Assembly: GCA_029261795.1 (NCBI GenBank)
Contig: JAJDAP010000033.1
Span: 1-64,000, forward strand
Origin: Deltaproteobacteria bacterium
Lineage (GTDB): Bacteria > Myxococcota_A > UBA9160 > UBA6930
Reading direction: 5' to 3'
DNA: 64,000 nucleotides
Each line of letters starts with the position of its first letter. The first letter of the stretch is position 1. The position numbers were made by a program, and so were the translations under genes. Shown here one piece after another: positions 33,124 through 42,645 of this stretch. The notes below the pieces were generated by a model. That model saw only the letters and a program-made list of their open reading frames with translations, made no database searches and was not told the DNA's origin.

Positions 33124-34170
33124 CTAGTCGGACGTGGCCGCGGCCACCCTATCGACCGGAGGAAAATTCGGCGTGGCCCGCTGGCGAAAGCCCTCGTCCC
33201 CCTCGTGAAGGATCCAGTAGGCGGCAATCCCGGCTGCCGCGGCAAGCGCCCTCCCCTCTTCGTCGCCAAGCACGGTGAGTGCCGTGGCCCAGGCATCGGC
33301 GACGGCCGCGCGCTCATGGACCACGCTGACCGACGCCACACCATGGGACGCAGGGCGTCCGGTTCGCGGGTCGATGATGTGGGTGACGCGCGTGCCGCCC
33401 TGCTCGTGGAAGCTTCGATAGTCGCCGGAGGTGGCCATCGCGAGGCCGTCGAGGCTCACGATGCCGTGGATCTCCCGGCCGTCGCTCGTCGGCCGCTCGA
33501 TCCCGAGCTTCCAGCTGCCACCCTGCGGGCGTTGGCCATGGGCCCGCACCTCGCCGCCGACTTCGACCAGATAGTCCGCGTGGCCAAGCGCTTCGAGCGC
33601 CTCGGCGGCCTGGTCGACGCCGAAGCCCTTCGCAATGGCCGAGAGATCGATCTCGAGAGCCGGCTCCAGTTTTCTTGCGGTCAACGCGGCAACATCGAGT
33701 TCGAGACGCTGGTACCCGACACGTGCGTCGATGGCTCGGAGTTCCTCTTCGGTCGGCCCGTTTCCTGGCAGCCGCGCCGCGGCGCCGAAGCCCCAGGCCG
33801 CCACGAGCGGGCGCACGGTGACATCGAATGCGCCCCCGCTCGCCGAACTGACATCGCGAGCGAGTGCCAACACAGCGATCGTTTCGGGTGATAACGGGAA
33901 CGGCTCGAGGGAAGCGTGCGCGTTGAAGCGCGAGACTTCCGAGGCCGGGTCCCAGGTGGACATGGCGGCGTCCACTTTGTCGAGAGCGGCCTGAATGGTT
34001 TCTCGTGCGCGAATCCGACCCTCACGAGGGAGCCCGGGTGCATTCAGGACGACGGACCAGATGGTCCCCATCGTTTCGCCATTCAAGGCGACGCGCGGAG
34101 GTGGCGGCGCACAGACGAGCGTGCGCAGCGTCAAGCCGAGAAGCAGCGCCGCGAATAGCGGTAGCAACAC
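33124..34170 (-). CDS. apbE: FAD:protein FMN transferase ApbE
   Basis: This 348-residue exported protein covalently attaches FMN from FAD to Thr in NqrB and NqrC. The N-terminal hydrophobic segment (LLPLFAALLLGLTLRTLVC) is a signal or lipoprotein leader. The body has MGTIWSV, EVSRFN, SGGAFDVTVRPLV, IDLSAIAKGFGVD, the glycine-rich VEVGGEVRAHG, SGDY and the Mg-binding HIIDPRTGRP. All are in the standard order. It starts 46 bp after the nqrF stop, as in many nqr operons. The start codon is GTG and the ribosome binding site is not obvious. Confidence 0.92.
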   Translation of the reverse strand: MLLPLFAALLLGLTLRTLVCAPPPPRVALNGETMGTIWSVVLNAPGLPREGRIRARETIQAALDKVDAAMSTWDPASEVSRFNAHASLEPFPLSPETIAVLALARDVSSASGGAFDVTVRPLVAAWGFGAAARLPGNGPTEEELRAIDARVGYQRLELDVAALTARKLEPALEIDLSAIAKGFGVDQAAEALEALGHADYLVEVGGEVRAHGQRPQGGSWKLGIERPTSDGREIHGIVSLDGLAMATSGDYRSFHEQGGTRVTHIIDPRTGRPASHGVASVSVVHERAAVADAWATALTVLGDEEGRALAAAAGIAAYWILHEGDEGFRQRATPNFPPVDRVAAATSD

Positions 34171-34215
34171 CCGCGCCCGGGGCGAGAGCTCTCCGGCGGC
34201 GATGGCGCCGGCTCC

Positions 34216-35439
34216 CTACTCGCCGAAGTCGTCGAACATGACGTTCTCGGGTTCCACTCCAAGATTGTCGAGCATCTTCTTGCAGGCCTCGATCATCATC
34301 GGCGGGCCACACAGGTAGTACTCGATCTCTTCCGGCTCGGGATGATCCTTCAGGTAGTTGTCGTAGAGCACCTGATGGATGAAGCCCGTGAGCCCGGTCC
34401 ACTTGTCCTCTTCGAGCGGCTCGGAGAGTGCGAGGTGCCACTCGAAGTTTTCGTTCTCGGCGATGGAGTCGAAATCCTCCATGTAGAACGCTTCCCGCAA
34501 GGAACGCGCGCCATACCAGAACGTGACCTTGCGGTCGGTCGAGAGGCGACGGAACTGGTCGAAGATGTGCGAACGCATCGGCGCCATGCCGGCACCGCCG
34601 CCGATGAAGCACATTTCCGAACCGGTTTCGCGCGCGAAGAACTCACCATAGGGGCCCGAGATCGTCACTTCGTCGCCGGGTTTCAGGTCGAAGATGTAGG
34701 ACGACATCAGCCCCGGCGGAACATCGGGATTCCGGGGCGGCGGCGCTGCAACCCGGACGTTCAGCATGATGATGCCGGTCTCGCCCGGGTAGTTGGCCAT
34801 CGAGTAGGCACGGTTCACTTCTTCGTTGGCCACCGACGTGTATCGCCAGAGATCGAACTTGTCCCAGTCTTCGCGGTACTCGTCTTCGACCACGAAATCC
34901 CGGTAGTTGGCCGTGTGCGGGGGGCACTCGATCTGGATGTAGCCGCCGGCGCGGAACGGCACGTCTTCGCCCTCGGGCAACTCGAGGATCAGCTCCTTGA
35001 TGAAGGTGGCCACGTTGTGGTTGCTGTGGACCTTGCACTTCCACTTGCGAACGTCGAAGACATCGGCGGGCAGCGCGATCTCGATATCCTCTTTCACCTT
35101 CACCTGGCAGGAAAGCCGTTCGCCGGCCCGCGCCTGCTTCGGCGTGATGTGCGAGGTCTCGGTGGGAAGCAGTGCACCGCCGCCACTCTCGACGTGGCAG
35201 CGGCAGACGCCGCAGGTGCCCTTGCCGCCGCAGGCCGACGGTATGAAGATGCCGTGGCTGGCGAGGCTCGAGAGCAGGGTGTCGCCGGCCCCGACCTCGA
35301 TCGTCTTCTCCGGGTCGCCGTTGATCCCGATCTTCACCGTCCCACCTGGCGAGAGCTTCGATTTCACCACGAGCAGGAGCACCGTGAGGACCACGATGAT
35401 GACGGTGAAGCCGAGCATGCCGAAAAGGACGGTATTCAT
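34216..35439 (-). CDS. nqrF: Na+-NQR subunit F (NADH dehydrogenase)
   Basis: This 407-residue entry subunit of the sodium-pumping NADH:quinone oxidoreductase has an N-terminal membrane helix ([16 protein letters not shown]). A [2Fe-2S] ferredoxin domain follows with Cys70, Cys76, Cys79 and Cys111 ([10 protein letters not shown]), then an FAD domain with RAYSMAN and an NADH domain with [12 protein letters not shown] and CGPPMM, ending FDDFGE. The electron route is NADH to FAD to 2Fe-2S and onward. Length and cysteine spacing match the Vibrio protein. It is the last subunit gene of the nqrABCDEF run. Confidence 0.97.
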   Translation of the reverse strand: MNTVLFGMLGFTVIIVVLTVLLLVVKSKLSPGGTVKIGINGDPEKTIEVGAGDTLLSSLASHGIFIPSACGGKGTCGVCRCHVESGGGALLPTETSHITPKQARAGERLSCQVKVKEDIEIALPADVFDVRKWKCKVHSNHNVATFIKELILELPEGEDVPFRAGGYIQIECPPHTANYRDFVVEDEYREDWDKFDLWRYTSVANEEVNRAYSMANYPGETGIIMLNVRVAAPPPRNPDVPPGLMSSYIFDLKPGDEVTISGPYGEFFARETGSEMCFIGGGAGMAPMRSHIFDQFRRLSTDRKVTFWYGARSLREAFYMEDFDSIAENENFEWHLALSEPLEEDKWTGLTGFIHQVLYDNYLKDHPEPEEIEYYLCGPPMMIEACKKMLDNLGVEPENVMFDDFGE

Positions 35440-35448
35440 GACGAGTGC

Positions 35449-36060
35449 CTAGAGCTGGATTCCGGAAAAGGACATGAACGCGATCGCCATGAGCCCCACG
35501 GTAATGAAAGTGATGCCGAGGCCGCGAAGCGGCGGTGGGACGTCGCTGTAGCGGAGGCGCTCACGCACGGCGGCAAGCGCCACGATGGCCAGGAACCAGC
35601 CGACGCCGGAACCGACGCCATAGACCGCCGCCTCACCAAAGGTGTAGTCGCGCTGCACCATGAAGAGCGCGCCGCCCAGGATCGCGCAGTTGACGGCGAT
35701 CAGTGGCAAGAAGACGCCTAACGAGCCGTAGAGGGCCGGCAGATAGCGATCGATCGCCATCTCTACGACCTGGACCGTTGCCGCGATCGTGCCGATCAGT
35801 ACCAGGTAGGAGAGAAACGAGAGGTTCACGCTCTCGCCGCCCGGGATCCAGGCCAGTGCGCCCTCCTCGAGGAAATTCTCGACGAGGAACTGGTTCAGCG
35901 GGGTTGTCAGGCCGAGGACGAAGATGACGGCAACGCCGAGTCCGATGGCAGTTTCGACCTTTCGAGAGACGGCTAGGAAAGAGCACATCCCCAGAAAGAA
36001 GGCCAAAGCCATGTTCTCAACGAAGATCGCCTTCATAGCCAGGCTCAAATAGTGCTCCAA
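35449..36060 (-). CDS. nqrE: Na+-NQR subunit E
   Basis: This 203-residue inner-membrane subunit has six hydrophobic segments. It opens with the conserved MEHY and [13 protein letters not shown] (Cys26), and a second conserved Cys125 lies in AVNCAILGG; together with NqrD cysteines these form the iron site in the membrane. Its first 44 bp overlap the end of nqrD in a different frame, and the family-typical N-terminus falls inside that overlap, so the overlap is real. It translocates nothing alone and works with NqrD in the sodium channel region. Confidence 0.96.
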   Translation of the reverse strand: MEHYLSLAMKAIFVENMALAFFLGMCSFLAVSRKVETAIGLGVAVIFVLGLTTPLNQFLVENFLEEGALAWIPGGESVNLSFLSYLVLIGTIAATVQVVEMAIDRYLPALYGSLGVFLPLIAVNCAILGGALFMVQRDYTFGEAAVYGVGSGVGWFLAIVALAAVRERLRYSDVPPPLRGLGITFITVGLMAIAFMSFSGIQL

Positions 36061-36685
36061 CGTGGAACTCCTCCTCCACCTGTTCCGGTCGGTACGCGCG
36101 TACCGCCCAGATGAAGATTCCGATCAGGATGAATGCTGCCGGCGCCATGACCATGAAGCCGTTCTGCACGTACCAACCACCTTCGCTGACGGTCTGGAGA
36201 ACCGTCACACCGAACAGCTTGCCGCTGCCCAGCAGTTCGCGCGGGATCGCCACCGCGATCAGCACCAGGCCGTAGCCAGCCGAGTTTCCGATGGCGTCAA
36301 GGAACGCAGGCCAGGGTTTGTTCTGCATCGCGAAGGCTTCGGCGCGCCCCATGATGATGCAGTTGGTGATGATCAGGCCGACGAAGACCGAGAGCTGCAG
36401 GCTGATCTCGTAGAGGAACGCGCGCAGGAACTGATCCGCGATCATCACGAGCGACGCGATGATCGTCAGCTGCGCGATGATGCGCACGCTCCCCGGAATC
36501 TGATTGCGCAGCAGGCTGATGATGACGTTGCTCGCGGCCAACACGAACATGACGGCAAACGTCATCACGATGGCCTTGTCCAGCTGCGTCGTCACGGCCA
36601 GCGCCGAACAGATGCCGAGGACCTGGAGCCCGATCGGATTGTTGTCGATCAGGGGATCGAGCAGGATCTCGTTCTGCTTGCTCAT
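36017..36685 (-). CDS. nqrD: Na+-NQR subunit D
   Basis: This 222-residue membrane subunit is homologous in fold to NqrE. The conserved opening [16 protein letters not shown] carries Cys26, and [13 protein letters not shown] carries Cys109, which are iron-site ligands shared with NqrE. Six transmembrane segments are visible. The C-terminal tail ([18 protein letters not shown]) is soluble and overlaps the nqrE start. The start ATG overlaps the end of nqrC by 4 bp. Confidence 0.96.
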   Translation of the reverse strand: MSKQNEILLDPLIDNNPIGLQVLGICSALAVTTQLDKAIVMTFAVMFVLAASNVIISLLRNQIPGSVRIIAQLTIIASLVMIADQFLRAFLYEISLQLSVFVGLIITNCIIMGRAEAFAMQNKPWPAFLDAIGNSAGYGLVLIAVAIPRELLGSGKLFGVTVLQTVSEGGWYVQNGFMVMAPAAFILIGIFIWAVRAYRPEQVEEEFHVGALFEPGYEGDLR

Positions 36686-37467
36686 CCCTGTCCTCCCTGC
36701 TGCTGCTTGAACTTCTGGATGTAGGTGGCAAAGCCGTCGCGGCCGAGCCAGAACGCCAACATGTTCGACACGCCCCTGGATGTGATCGTCGCGCCGGACA
36801 GCCCATCCACCTGGTACGGATCGGTCTCCGCGGGACCGGCCTGACCCTTCTTCACGCGGAGTGCGGGTTTGCCCTTGTCATCGAACGCCAGGCGCCCGGG
36901 CCAGAGCGCCTTCCAGCGATCGTTGTCGACTTCACCGCCGAGCCCCGGGGTTTCGCCGTGCGAGTAGTAGGTGATGCCCTTGACGGTGCGGCCGTCGGTC
37001 TCGAGCGCCAGGTATCCGTAGAGGGTCGACCACAGGCCGTAGCCCTCGATCGGAATGACCACACCGCTCGTCTCGTCGCCAGCCTTGATCAAGTAGATCA
37101 CCACCTGATGTGGCACGCGGCGAACCTTTGCCGCGTTGGCCGGCACCGCCTCGCTCGTCTCGGAATCCTTCGCCGCCTTCCGCTGGTCGAACGAGAGCGC
37201 GTCGACGCCCTCGACGTACTCGCCGGTCGCGAGATCGACCACGCGAGCCTCGAGGCCGCTCTCGAAGCGCGCGAGCATTTCCTCCGCCGAGAGGTCTTCG
37301 TCCGTACTCTTCAGGCCAGCCACGCCAAGCACGTTCTTGATTCGGTCGAGCCGCACGTTCTCGTCCTGGCGATCCTTCAGGCCGACGGCCACCGAGGAGA
37401 CCAACACCGAGAACACGACGCATAACAACGCCGTGAAGATCATCGTGTGTCGCGCACTATGCTCCAC
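36682..37467 (-). CDS. nqrC: Na+-NQR subunit C (covalent FMN)
   Basis: This 261-residue subunit has one N-terminal helix ([18 protein letters not shown]) and a periplasmic FMN-binding domain. The flavinylation site is [10 protein letters not shown], with Thr227 the residue modified by ApbE. Conserved surroundings are [13 protein letters not shown] and [12 protein letters not shown]. It relays electrons between the 2Fe-2S/iron centres and NqrB flavins. The gene overlaps nqrB by 11 bp and nqrD by 4 bp. Confidence 0.96.
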   Translation of the reverse strand: MEHSARHTMIFTALLCVVFSVLVSSVAVGLKDRQDENVRLDRIKNVLGVAGLKSTDEDLSAEEMLARFESGLEARVVDLATGEYVEGVDALSFDQRKAAKDSETSEAVPANAAKVRRVPHQVVIYLIKAGDETSGVVIPIEGYGLWSTLYGYLALETDGRTVKGITYYSHGETPGLGGEVDNDRWKALWPGRLAFDDKGKPALRVKKGQAGPAETDPYQVDGLSGATITSRGVSNMLAFWLGRDGFATYIQKFKQQQGGQG

Positions 37468-38674
37468 TGCGCGCGAGCCTCCGCCTTATGTTCCGCCGCA
37501 CCACGAAGTGGTCGATCAACGGCGCGAACATGTTCATGAACAGGATCGCCAGCATCATGCCCTCGGGATAGGCCGGGTTCACGCTGCGGATGATGACGCA
37601 GAGCGCGCCGATCCCGAAACCGTAGACCCATTTGCCGCTATCGGTATACGACGAGGAGACGGGGTCGGTTGTCATGAACACCGTTCCGAGGGCCCAGCCA
37701 CCGAGGACCATGTGCCACCACCAGGTCACACCGAACATCGGGTTCGTCTCCGAGCCGACGAAGTTCAGGAAGCTCGCCAGGGCGATGGTGCCGAGGGCCG
37801 TGCCCGCCATGGTGCGCCAGGAGCCGACGCCGGTACCGATCACGATGCCCGCGCCCATCAGACAGGCAGCCGTGGAGGTCTCCCCCATCGAACCCGGGAT
37901 CCCGCCCCAGAAGGCGGCGAACCAGTTCTGGGTGTGAAGGACCCCCTCGGTCACGGCGGCTTGCGCCAATAGCGTTGCACCAGTGAAGCCGTCGACGCCC
38001 AGGTGATCCGCCGCGATCCAGGGAGCGTCGCCGGAGATATAGGCGGGATAGGCGAAGAACAGGAAGGCGCGGCAGACCAGCGCCGGGTTCAGGAAGTTCA
38101 TCCCGGTGCCGCCGAAGACCTCCTTGCCGATGATCAGACCGAAGGCGGTGCCGAGCCCGACCTGCCAGAGAGGAATCGTCGGCGGCAGGATCAGCGGAAG
38201 CAGCATGCCCGTGACGAGGAAGCCCTCCGACACATCGTGATTGCGGAGCTGCGCGGTAATGACCTCGATCCCGAGCCCCACCACGTGCACGACCAGGAAG
38301 ATCGGCACGAAGTAGATCAGCCCGAACAACATGCAATAGAGGAAGTTCGACGAATCGTAGACGCCACCGATGGCCTGGAAGAGCGCGTTCTGCCAATCCG
38401 CCAACGGCACGGCACCCGCGTCGATGGCGCTGAAGGCCTGGAAGCCCGTGTTCCAGATGCCGACCAACAAGCAAGGCACCAGGGCGTTCACCACCAGGAA
38501 CATCATGCGCTTGTAATCGAGGCCGTCGCGCACGTGGGATGCCGTGCGCGTCTGGAAGCCCGGCGAGAAGGCCAGCGTGTCGATCGCTTCGTAGAGCGAA
38601 CCGAACGCCTGGAACCTGCCGCCCTTCGAAACGTGCGGGTGGATCTTGTCGAGTAGATCGCGGACCGGCTTCAC
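37457..38674 (-). CDS. nqrB: Na+-NQR subunit B (covalent FMN, riboflavin)
   Basis: This 405-residue subunit has about ten membrane segments. The flavinylation motif DGFTGATLLA has Thr234 as the attachment residue, and MNFLNPALV and GSMGETSTAACLMG are conserved helices of the sodium/quinone path. The soluble N-terminus has KGGRFQAFGSLYEAIDT. The GTG at 38674 is chosen: it lies 4 bp after the nqrA stop with GAAGGAAGG upstream, and the resulting N-terminus fits the family. A longer frame is open upstream but is Arg/Ser-rich and overlaps nqrA. Confidence 0.95.
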   Translation of the reverse strand: MKPVRDLLDKIHPHVSKGGRFQAFGSLYEAIDTLAFSPGFQTRTASHVRDGLDYKRMMFLVVNALVPCLLVGIWNTGFQAFSAIDAGAVPLADWQNALFQAIGGVYDSSNFLYCMLFGLIYFVPIFLVVHVVGLGIEVITAQLRNHDVSEGFLVTGMLLPLILPPTIPLWQVGLGTAFGLIIGKEVFGGTGMNFLNPALVCRAFLFFAYPAYISGDAPWIAADHLGVDGFTGATLLAQAAVTEGVLHTQNWFAAFWGGIPGSMGETSTAACLMGAGIVIGTGVGSWRTMAGTALGTIALASFLNFVGSETNPMFGVTWWWHMVLGGWALGTVFMTTDPVSSSYTDSGKWVYGFGIGALCVIIRSVNPAYPEGMMLAILFMNMFAPLIDHFVVRRNIRRRLARSGA

Positions 38675-38678
38675 GCGC

Positions 38679-40061
38679 CTAGCCTTCCTTCTCGATGCGC
38701 TCGAGGTTCTGGCGCAAGTAGGGGCCGAAGTCCGTCTTTCCGGGGCAGACGTAGGTGCAGAGCGCGAGATCCTCCTCATCGAGTTCCAGCGCGCCCAACT
38801 CCACCGCTCGCTCGATATCGCCGACCACCAGGGCGCGGAGCAGGAAGGTCGGGAGGATGTCCATCGGCATCACCTTCTCGTAGGTGCCGATAGGGAAGAT
38901 GGGACGCGGCGAACCGTTGGTATCGGTGTCGAAATCGAACTTCTTGCCCGGAACCAGTCCGGACACGAAGACCGGCAAGATCGAGAACTTCTCCATGCCG
39001 GGTTCGACCCAGCCGAGGAACTTGCGGCCGCCGATGCGGAGCACGCTCGCCTGCAGGTGGTAGCGGCCGAGGTAGCCGAACTCGGGGCCATCCGCGGTCT
39101 TTCCCGAGAGCACCGAGCCGGAGACGATGCGTACGGCTCCGGCCTCGGGATCGATGTTCCCGTCGGTCAGTTCATCGAGGTTGGCGCCGAGGCGCGTGCG
39201 AACGATCGCGGGCTGCTTCAGCGGCGGGCCGGCCACGGACACGATGCGCTCGACCGACAACTTTCCGGTCTGGGCAAGCCGCCCGAGCGCTAGCACGTCC
39301 GCATAACCGATGTGCCACACCGTGCGTTTCTGCGAGACCGGCATCAGCGTGTGGATGTGTAGGCCCGGTGTCCCCGCTGGATGCGGTCCATCGAAGATCG
39401 AAACTTCGACGGGAGAGTCGAGGGCGCCGCGAACCGGCGAATCCTTGCCGCTGCAAAGGTGGGTCGGACCGTCGCAAAGCCGGTCGATGAGAGCCAAGCC
39501 GAGCGCGAACGCGGCGGGATCCTCGTCGACCCCGAGCGCGGGCTTTGCCGCGAGCGGATTGGTATCGACCGCCGTGATGAAGATCGCGGCCGGATCCGAA
39601 TCCGGCAGCGGGACCTTGCTGAAGGGACGCGTGCGAAACGCCGTCCACATCCCCGACTCGACCATCAGGGCGCGGACGTCGGCTCGGCTCCAGTGGCCAG
39701 GATCGCCACCCTTGTAGGCGGCGAAGCTCGCGTACTCGTCATTCGCGGGATCACCGGCACGCTCGCCCTGGGACAGCTCGATCACCACCGAGCGCAGCAC
39801 CCGCCGGGCGCCGCGGAAGATCGCCTGGACGCGCCCGGCTCCGGGCGCGGTGTATCGAACGCCCGGCCGCTTGCGGTCCTCGAATAGCAGCTGTCCGCGC
39901 TTCACCGTCTCGCCTTCCTCGACGGCCAGACGGGCGCGAACGCCGGGCGTATCGTCGCCCATCACGGCCACCCGGCGGATCTCGGGGCCCGGCTGGATGG
40001 TCTGCTCCGGCTCACCGGCAATGGGCAGATCCAGCCCTTTCTTGATGCGGTGCACCGCCAT
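38679..40061 (-). CDS. nqrA: Na+-NQR subunit A
   Basis: This is a 460-residue cytoplasmic-side subunit. The N-terminus HRIKKGLDLPIAGEPEQ is the NqrA signature, and DDTPGVRARLAVEEGETVKRG is a lipoyl/barrel-sandwich-like region. PHPAGTPGLHIHTLMPV, WHIGYADVLALGRL and LYTYVCPGKTDFGP-type C-terminal elements are present. ATG 40061 is chosen because the conserved N-terminus starts there, with GGAG upstream. It is the first gene of the operon; the 175-bp gap to the divergent CBS gene holds its promoter. Confidence 0.96.
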   Translation of the reverse strand: MAVHRIKKGLDLPIAGEPEQTIQPGPEIRRVAVMGDDTPGVRARLAVEEGETVKRGQLLFEDRKRPGVRYTAPGAGRVQAIFRGARRVLRSVVIELSQGERAGDPANDEYASFAAYKGGDPGHWSRADVRALMVESGMWTAFRTRPFSKVPLPDSDPAAIFITAVDTNPLAAKPALGVDEDPAAFALGLALIDRLCDGPTHLCSGKDSPVRGALDSPVEVSIFDGPHPAGTPGLHIHTLMPVSQKRTVWHIGYADVLALGRLAQTGKLSVERIVSVAGPPLKQPAIVRTRLGANLDELTDGNIDPEAGAVRIVSGSVLSGKTADGPEFGYLGRYHLQASVLRIGGRKFLGWVEPGMEKFSILPVFVSGLVPGKKFDFDTDTNGSPRPIFPIGTYEKVMPMDILPTFLLRALVVGDIERAVELGALELDEEDLALCTYVCPGKTDFGPYLRQNLERIEKEG

Positions 40062-40236
40062 TCGAACGACTCCGTGGAGCGGCTGGGGAGAGCGTCTCAC
40101 CCGCGCCTCCCGCCGGGGGTGCGGGGGCGCGCGGAATCTACTTTGAGTTTGCGGATTTCGCTAAGGGAAACAGCCATCTTCGTGCCCATTGATGGTATTT
40201 TGAGAGGTAACGGGGGGCGCTCGGAGGACAATCCAG
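40062..40236. promoter_or_regulatory. Divergent promoter region between nqrA and the CBS gene
   Basis: This 175-bp gap is more AT-rich in its middle (about 40138-40200) than its surroundings. On the minus strand TTAGCG and TAGATT, 18 bp apart, give a weak sigma70-like pair for nqrA. On the plus strand TATTTT near 40196 could serve the CBS gene. These are weak matches only. Confidence 0.3.
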
Positions 40237-40725
40237 ATGCCGCACCGCAAGGTTGCAACGGTTCGTGAGATGATGACGCGCAAAGTCATCACGCTGGCCC
40301 CCGAGATGGCCGCCGTCGAGGCCGCCGAGGTCCTGCTGAAGAACGGGATCTCGGGCGCCCCGGTGATCGACCAGGACCGCCGGCTGCTCGGCCTGGTCTC
40401 CGAATTCGACTGCCTAAGGGCGGTTGCCGCCTCGGACTACGAAATGGATTCCCACGATGCCATCGAGCTGGTAGGCGACCTGATGACCCGGGAACCGATC
40501 ACCGTGCCGCCGGAAATGGACCTCTTCACGCTGGCTCACGAGTTCGTGACGCACCGCGTCCGGCGTTTTCCGGTGGTCGAGAGCGGTTTCGTGATCGGCC
40601 AGGTCAGCCGCCGGGACGCCCTGAAGGCAGCCTTGATGTTTCGAAAGGAGCGGATCGCCAACTCGCCGAATTACCCCGATTACCCGCGGGGAAGGGCCCC
40701 GATCAAGAACTACCCGAGGGGCTGA
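40237..40725 (+). CDS. Tandem CBS domain protein
   Basis: This 162-residue cytoplasmic protein has two CBS motifs in a row: VREMMTRKVITLAPEM, then SGAPVIDQDRRLLGLVSEFD (about 10-65), and VGDLMTREPITVPPEM, then RRFPVVESGFVIGQVSRRD (about 80-130). Such pairs bind adenosine nucleotides and act as energy sensors. The last residues carry an odd Tyr/Pro-rich tail (NYPDYPRGR...KNYPRG) with an imperfect repeat. GGAGGA upstream of the ATG decides the start. It ends 16 bp inside the end of the convergent protease gene. Confidence 0.88.
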   Translation: MPHRKVATVREMMTRKVITLAPEMAAVEAAEVLLKNGISGAPVIDQDRRLLGLVSEFDCLRAVAASDYEMDSHDAIELVGDLMTREPITVPPEMDLFTLAHEFVTHRVRRFPVVESGFVIGQVSRRDALKAALMFRKERIANSPNYPDYPRGRAPIKNYPRG

Positions 40726-41627
40726 GCTGGGGCGCCCCTTCTACGACGCACCGCCAGGACGCCGGCTGTCACGAGGAGCCCCGCCAGCGCTGGCTCCGGC
40801 ACGGGATAGAGGACATTCAGCCCCGAGAGATCGTCTGCAGTCCAGAAGGCACGATTGGTGCGCAGGATCAGCCCGGAATTCATGATCGCGGTGCCCACTG
40901 GCGTGGAAACGGCCATGCCCGGCCAGGGTGGCCCGAGGTTCGCGGGGATGACCGTGGTGGGATCCCCGTCGTTGTCGAGGTTCGCCTCCGGGAATTCGTT
41001 CGGGTGCTCGAGCCCGACCAGGTGGCCGAGTTCGTGCATCACCAATTGCTGCAAATGAAGGCCCATGTCCTCGGCGAGGAGGATGCCGGCCACGAGCAGG
41101 CTATCCGCGATGACATTGAACTGGTCGATGTTGATGTGGATCGTGCCGTGCGTGATCGCGTTGCCGGCGAGTGTCGTTCCGTCGGTGAGCCCCCGGTTCG
41201 CCCGGAAATCGGTGTGGAAGGTCGCGAACCCGGTGAAGCCGTTGTTCTGGAACACCGAATCCGTCCCCCGGACGGCGAAGAACTCGATTTCGGCGGCGCC
41301 GCCCCCGAGACGGATGTCGAAATCGAACTCGGGCACGGCCAGTTCGAGTGCGCTGAACGAATCGAAGAGGCCATCGTCGAGCAGCTGGGTGTCGGCCGCG
41401 CTCCGACCGAAAGCGGCTGCGAAACCTGGGGAGACCGAGACTGAGACCCCGCCGGAAAGGCCCTGCGCATTGGGGTTCGCATCCCAGCGCGGTGCACCTG
41501 CAAGCGTCCGCTCCACATCGAGAATACCTCCCGCGAACACCTGGAAGACGTCGTCGATCGTGAAAGCGCGGGCCCCGGTCGACGGGAAGAGCACCAGCAG
41601 GCTCAGCAGGAACGGGACGCGGAGCAT
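40710..41627 (-). CDS. Secreted matrixin-like metalloprotease with PEP-CTERM-like anchor
   Basis: This 305-residue protein begins with a signal peptide ([21 protein letters not shown]). The zinc protease motif [11 protein letters not shown] lies about two thirds along, with the catalytic Glu and three His, followed by a Met-containing segment (GTAIMNSG) that fits the Met-turn of metzincins. The C-terminus [18 protein letters not shown] followed by RRRRG is a PEP-CTERM sorting signal: VPEP, hydrophobic helix, basic tail. It is expected to be handled by an exosortase. ATG 41627 gives the signal peptide. It is divergent from the enoyl-CoA hydratase gene. Confidence 0.83.
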   Translation of the reverse strand: MLRVPFLLSLLVLFPSTGARAFTIDDVFQVFAGGILDVERTLAGAPRWDANPNAQGLSGGVSVSVSPGFAAAFGRSAADTQLLDDGLFDSFSALELAVPEFDFDIRLGGGAAEIEFFAVRGTDSVFQNNGFTGFATFHTDFRANRGLTDGTTLAGNAITHGTIHINIDQFNVIADSLLVAGILLAEDMGLHLQQLVMHELGHLVGLEHPNEFPEANLDNDGDPTTVIPANLGPPWPGMAVSTPVGTAIMNSGLILRTNRAFWTADDLSGLNVLYPVPEPALAGLLVTAGVLAVRRRRGAPAQPLG

Positions 41628-41730
41628 GGAATGGAAGTGGCCCTTTCGGCGCGAAGGTGGCGTGACGATGCGGCGCCCCCGTCGCTGTGCCACGTTCGCT
41701 GGCGCCGCGGCCCGCGGCCCAGGAGACCCG

Positions 41731-42555
41731 ATGCCCAAGCCCCCGCCCGACTACGAACGCGACTACCAGCGCCTGAAGTTCGACCGGCCCTCCGATGGCG
41801 TCCTGCGCATCACGATGGATCGCGAGGACCAACCGCTGAACCCGGTCGACCAGGAGATGCACGGCGAACTCGGCGAGGTCTGGCGGGACATCGACCGCGA
41901 TCCCGGGGTCCGGGCCGTGATCATCACGGGAGCGGGCCGCGCGTTCTCGGCCGGCGGCGATTTCGAGATGATCGAAACGATCATCGAAGACTTCGACATC
42001 CGCGCCCAGAACTGGAAGGAAGCGCGCGAGCTCGTCTACAACGTGATCAACTGCAACAAGCCGATCGTCTCGGCGATGCGCGGGCCCGCGATCGGCGCAG
42101 GCCTGGTGGCCGGCCTCCTCGCCGACGTCTCGATCGCATCGAAGACGGCGCGAATCATCGATGGTCACACGCGGCTCGGCGTCGCAGCCGGCGATCACGC
42201 GGCGATCGTCTGGCCTTTGCTATGCGGCCTCGCCAAGGCCAAGTACTACCTCTTGCTATGCGAGCGCGTCACCGGCGAAGAGGCCGAGCGCATGGGCCTC
42301 GTATCGCTGTGCGTCGAGGACGAAGAACTCGACGCCAAATCGATCGAGATCGCGTCGCGGCTGGCGGCCATGTCGCCCTCGGCCGTGCGCTTCACCAAGC
42401 ACTCGCTCAACAACTGGCTCCGCATGGCCGGCCCGATCTTCGACAACAGCCTCTCGCTCGAATTCCTGGGCTTCACCGGCCCCGACGCCAAAGAAGGCCT
42501 CGCCTCCCACCTCGAAAAGCGAGACCCCGCCTTCTCGAAGCGATCGCCAATCTAG
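41731..42555 (+). CDS. Enoyl-CoA hydratase/isomerase family protein
   Basis: This 274-residue crotonase-fold protein has [18 protein letters not shown], oxyanion segment [15 protein letters not shown], second oxyanion segment [11 protein letters not shown] and a later block [18 protein letters not shown]. In this last block the usual catalytic Glu pair is replaced by Gly/Asp-His, as in many isomerase or thioesterase crotonases. AGGAG precedes ATG 41731 with good spacing. Its TAG stop is one base left of the start of the second palindrome. Confidence 0.87.
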   Translation: MPKPPPDYERDYQRLKFDRPSDGVLRITMDREDQPLNPVDQEMHGELGEVWRDIDRDPGVRAVIITGAGRAFSAGGDFEMIETIIEDFDIRAQNWKEARELVYNVINCNKPIVSAMRGPAIGAGLVAGLLADVSIASKTARIIDGHTRLGVAAGDHAAIVWPLLCGLAKAKYYLLLCERVTGEEAERMGLVSLCVEDEELDAKSIEIASRLAAMSPSAVRFTKHSLNNWLRMAGPIFDNSLSLEFLGFTGPDAKEGLASHLEKRDPAFSKRSPI

Positions 42556-42645
42556 GAGCGGGGACGGACTCCTCAAGTTTCAACTTTGCAAGTTTCCCCA
42601 CAGGGAAACTTGCAAAGTTGAAACTTGAGGAGTCCGTCCCCGCTC
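42556..42645. repeat. Perfect 43-bp inverted repeat with 4-nt loop, copy 2
   Basis: Arms 42556-42598 and 42603-42645 are exact reverse complements around CACA. The outer 16 bases (GAGCGGGGACGGACTC) and the inner GCAAGTTTCCC are identical to copy 1, while the middle differs (CAAGTTTCAACTTT here, CAAAGTTTCAAAGTT in copy 1). It fills the whole gap between two converging genes. Its right end supplies two bases of the stop codon of the epoxide hydrolase gene. No T-run is present. Confidence 0.95.
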
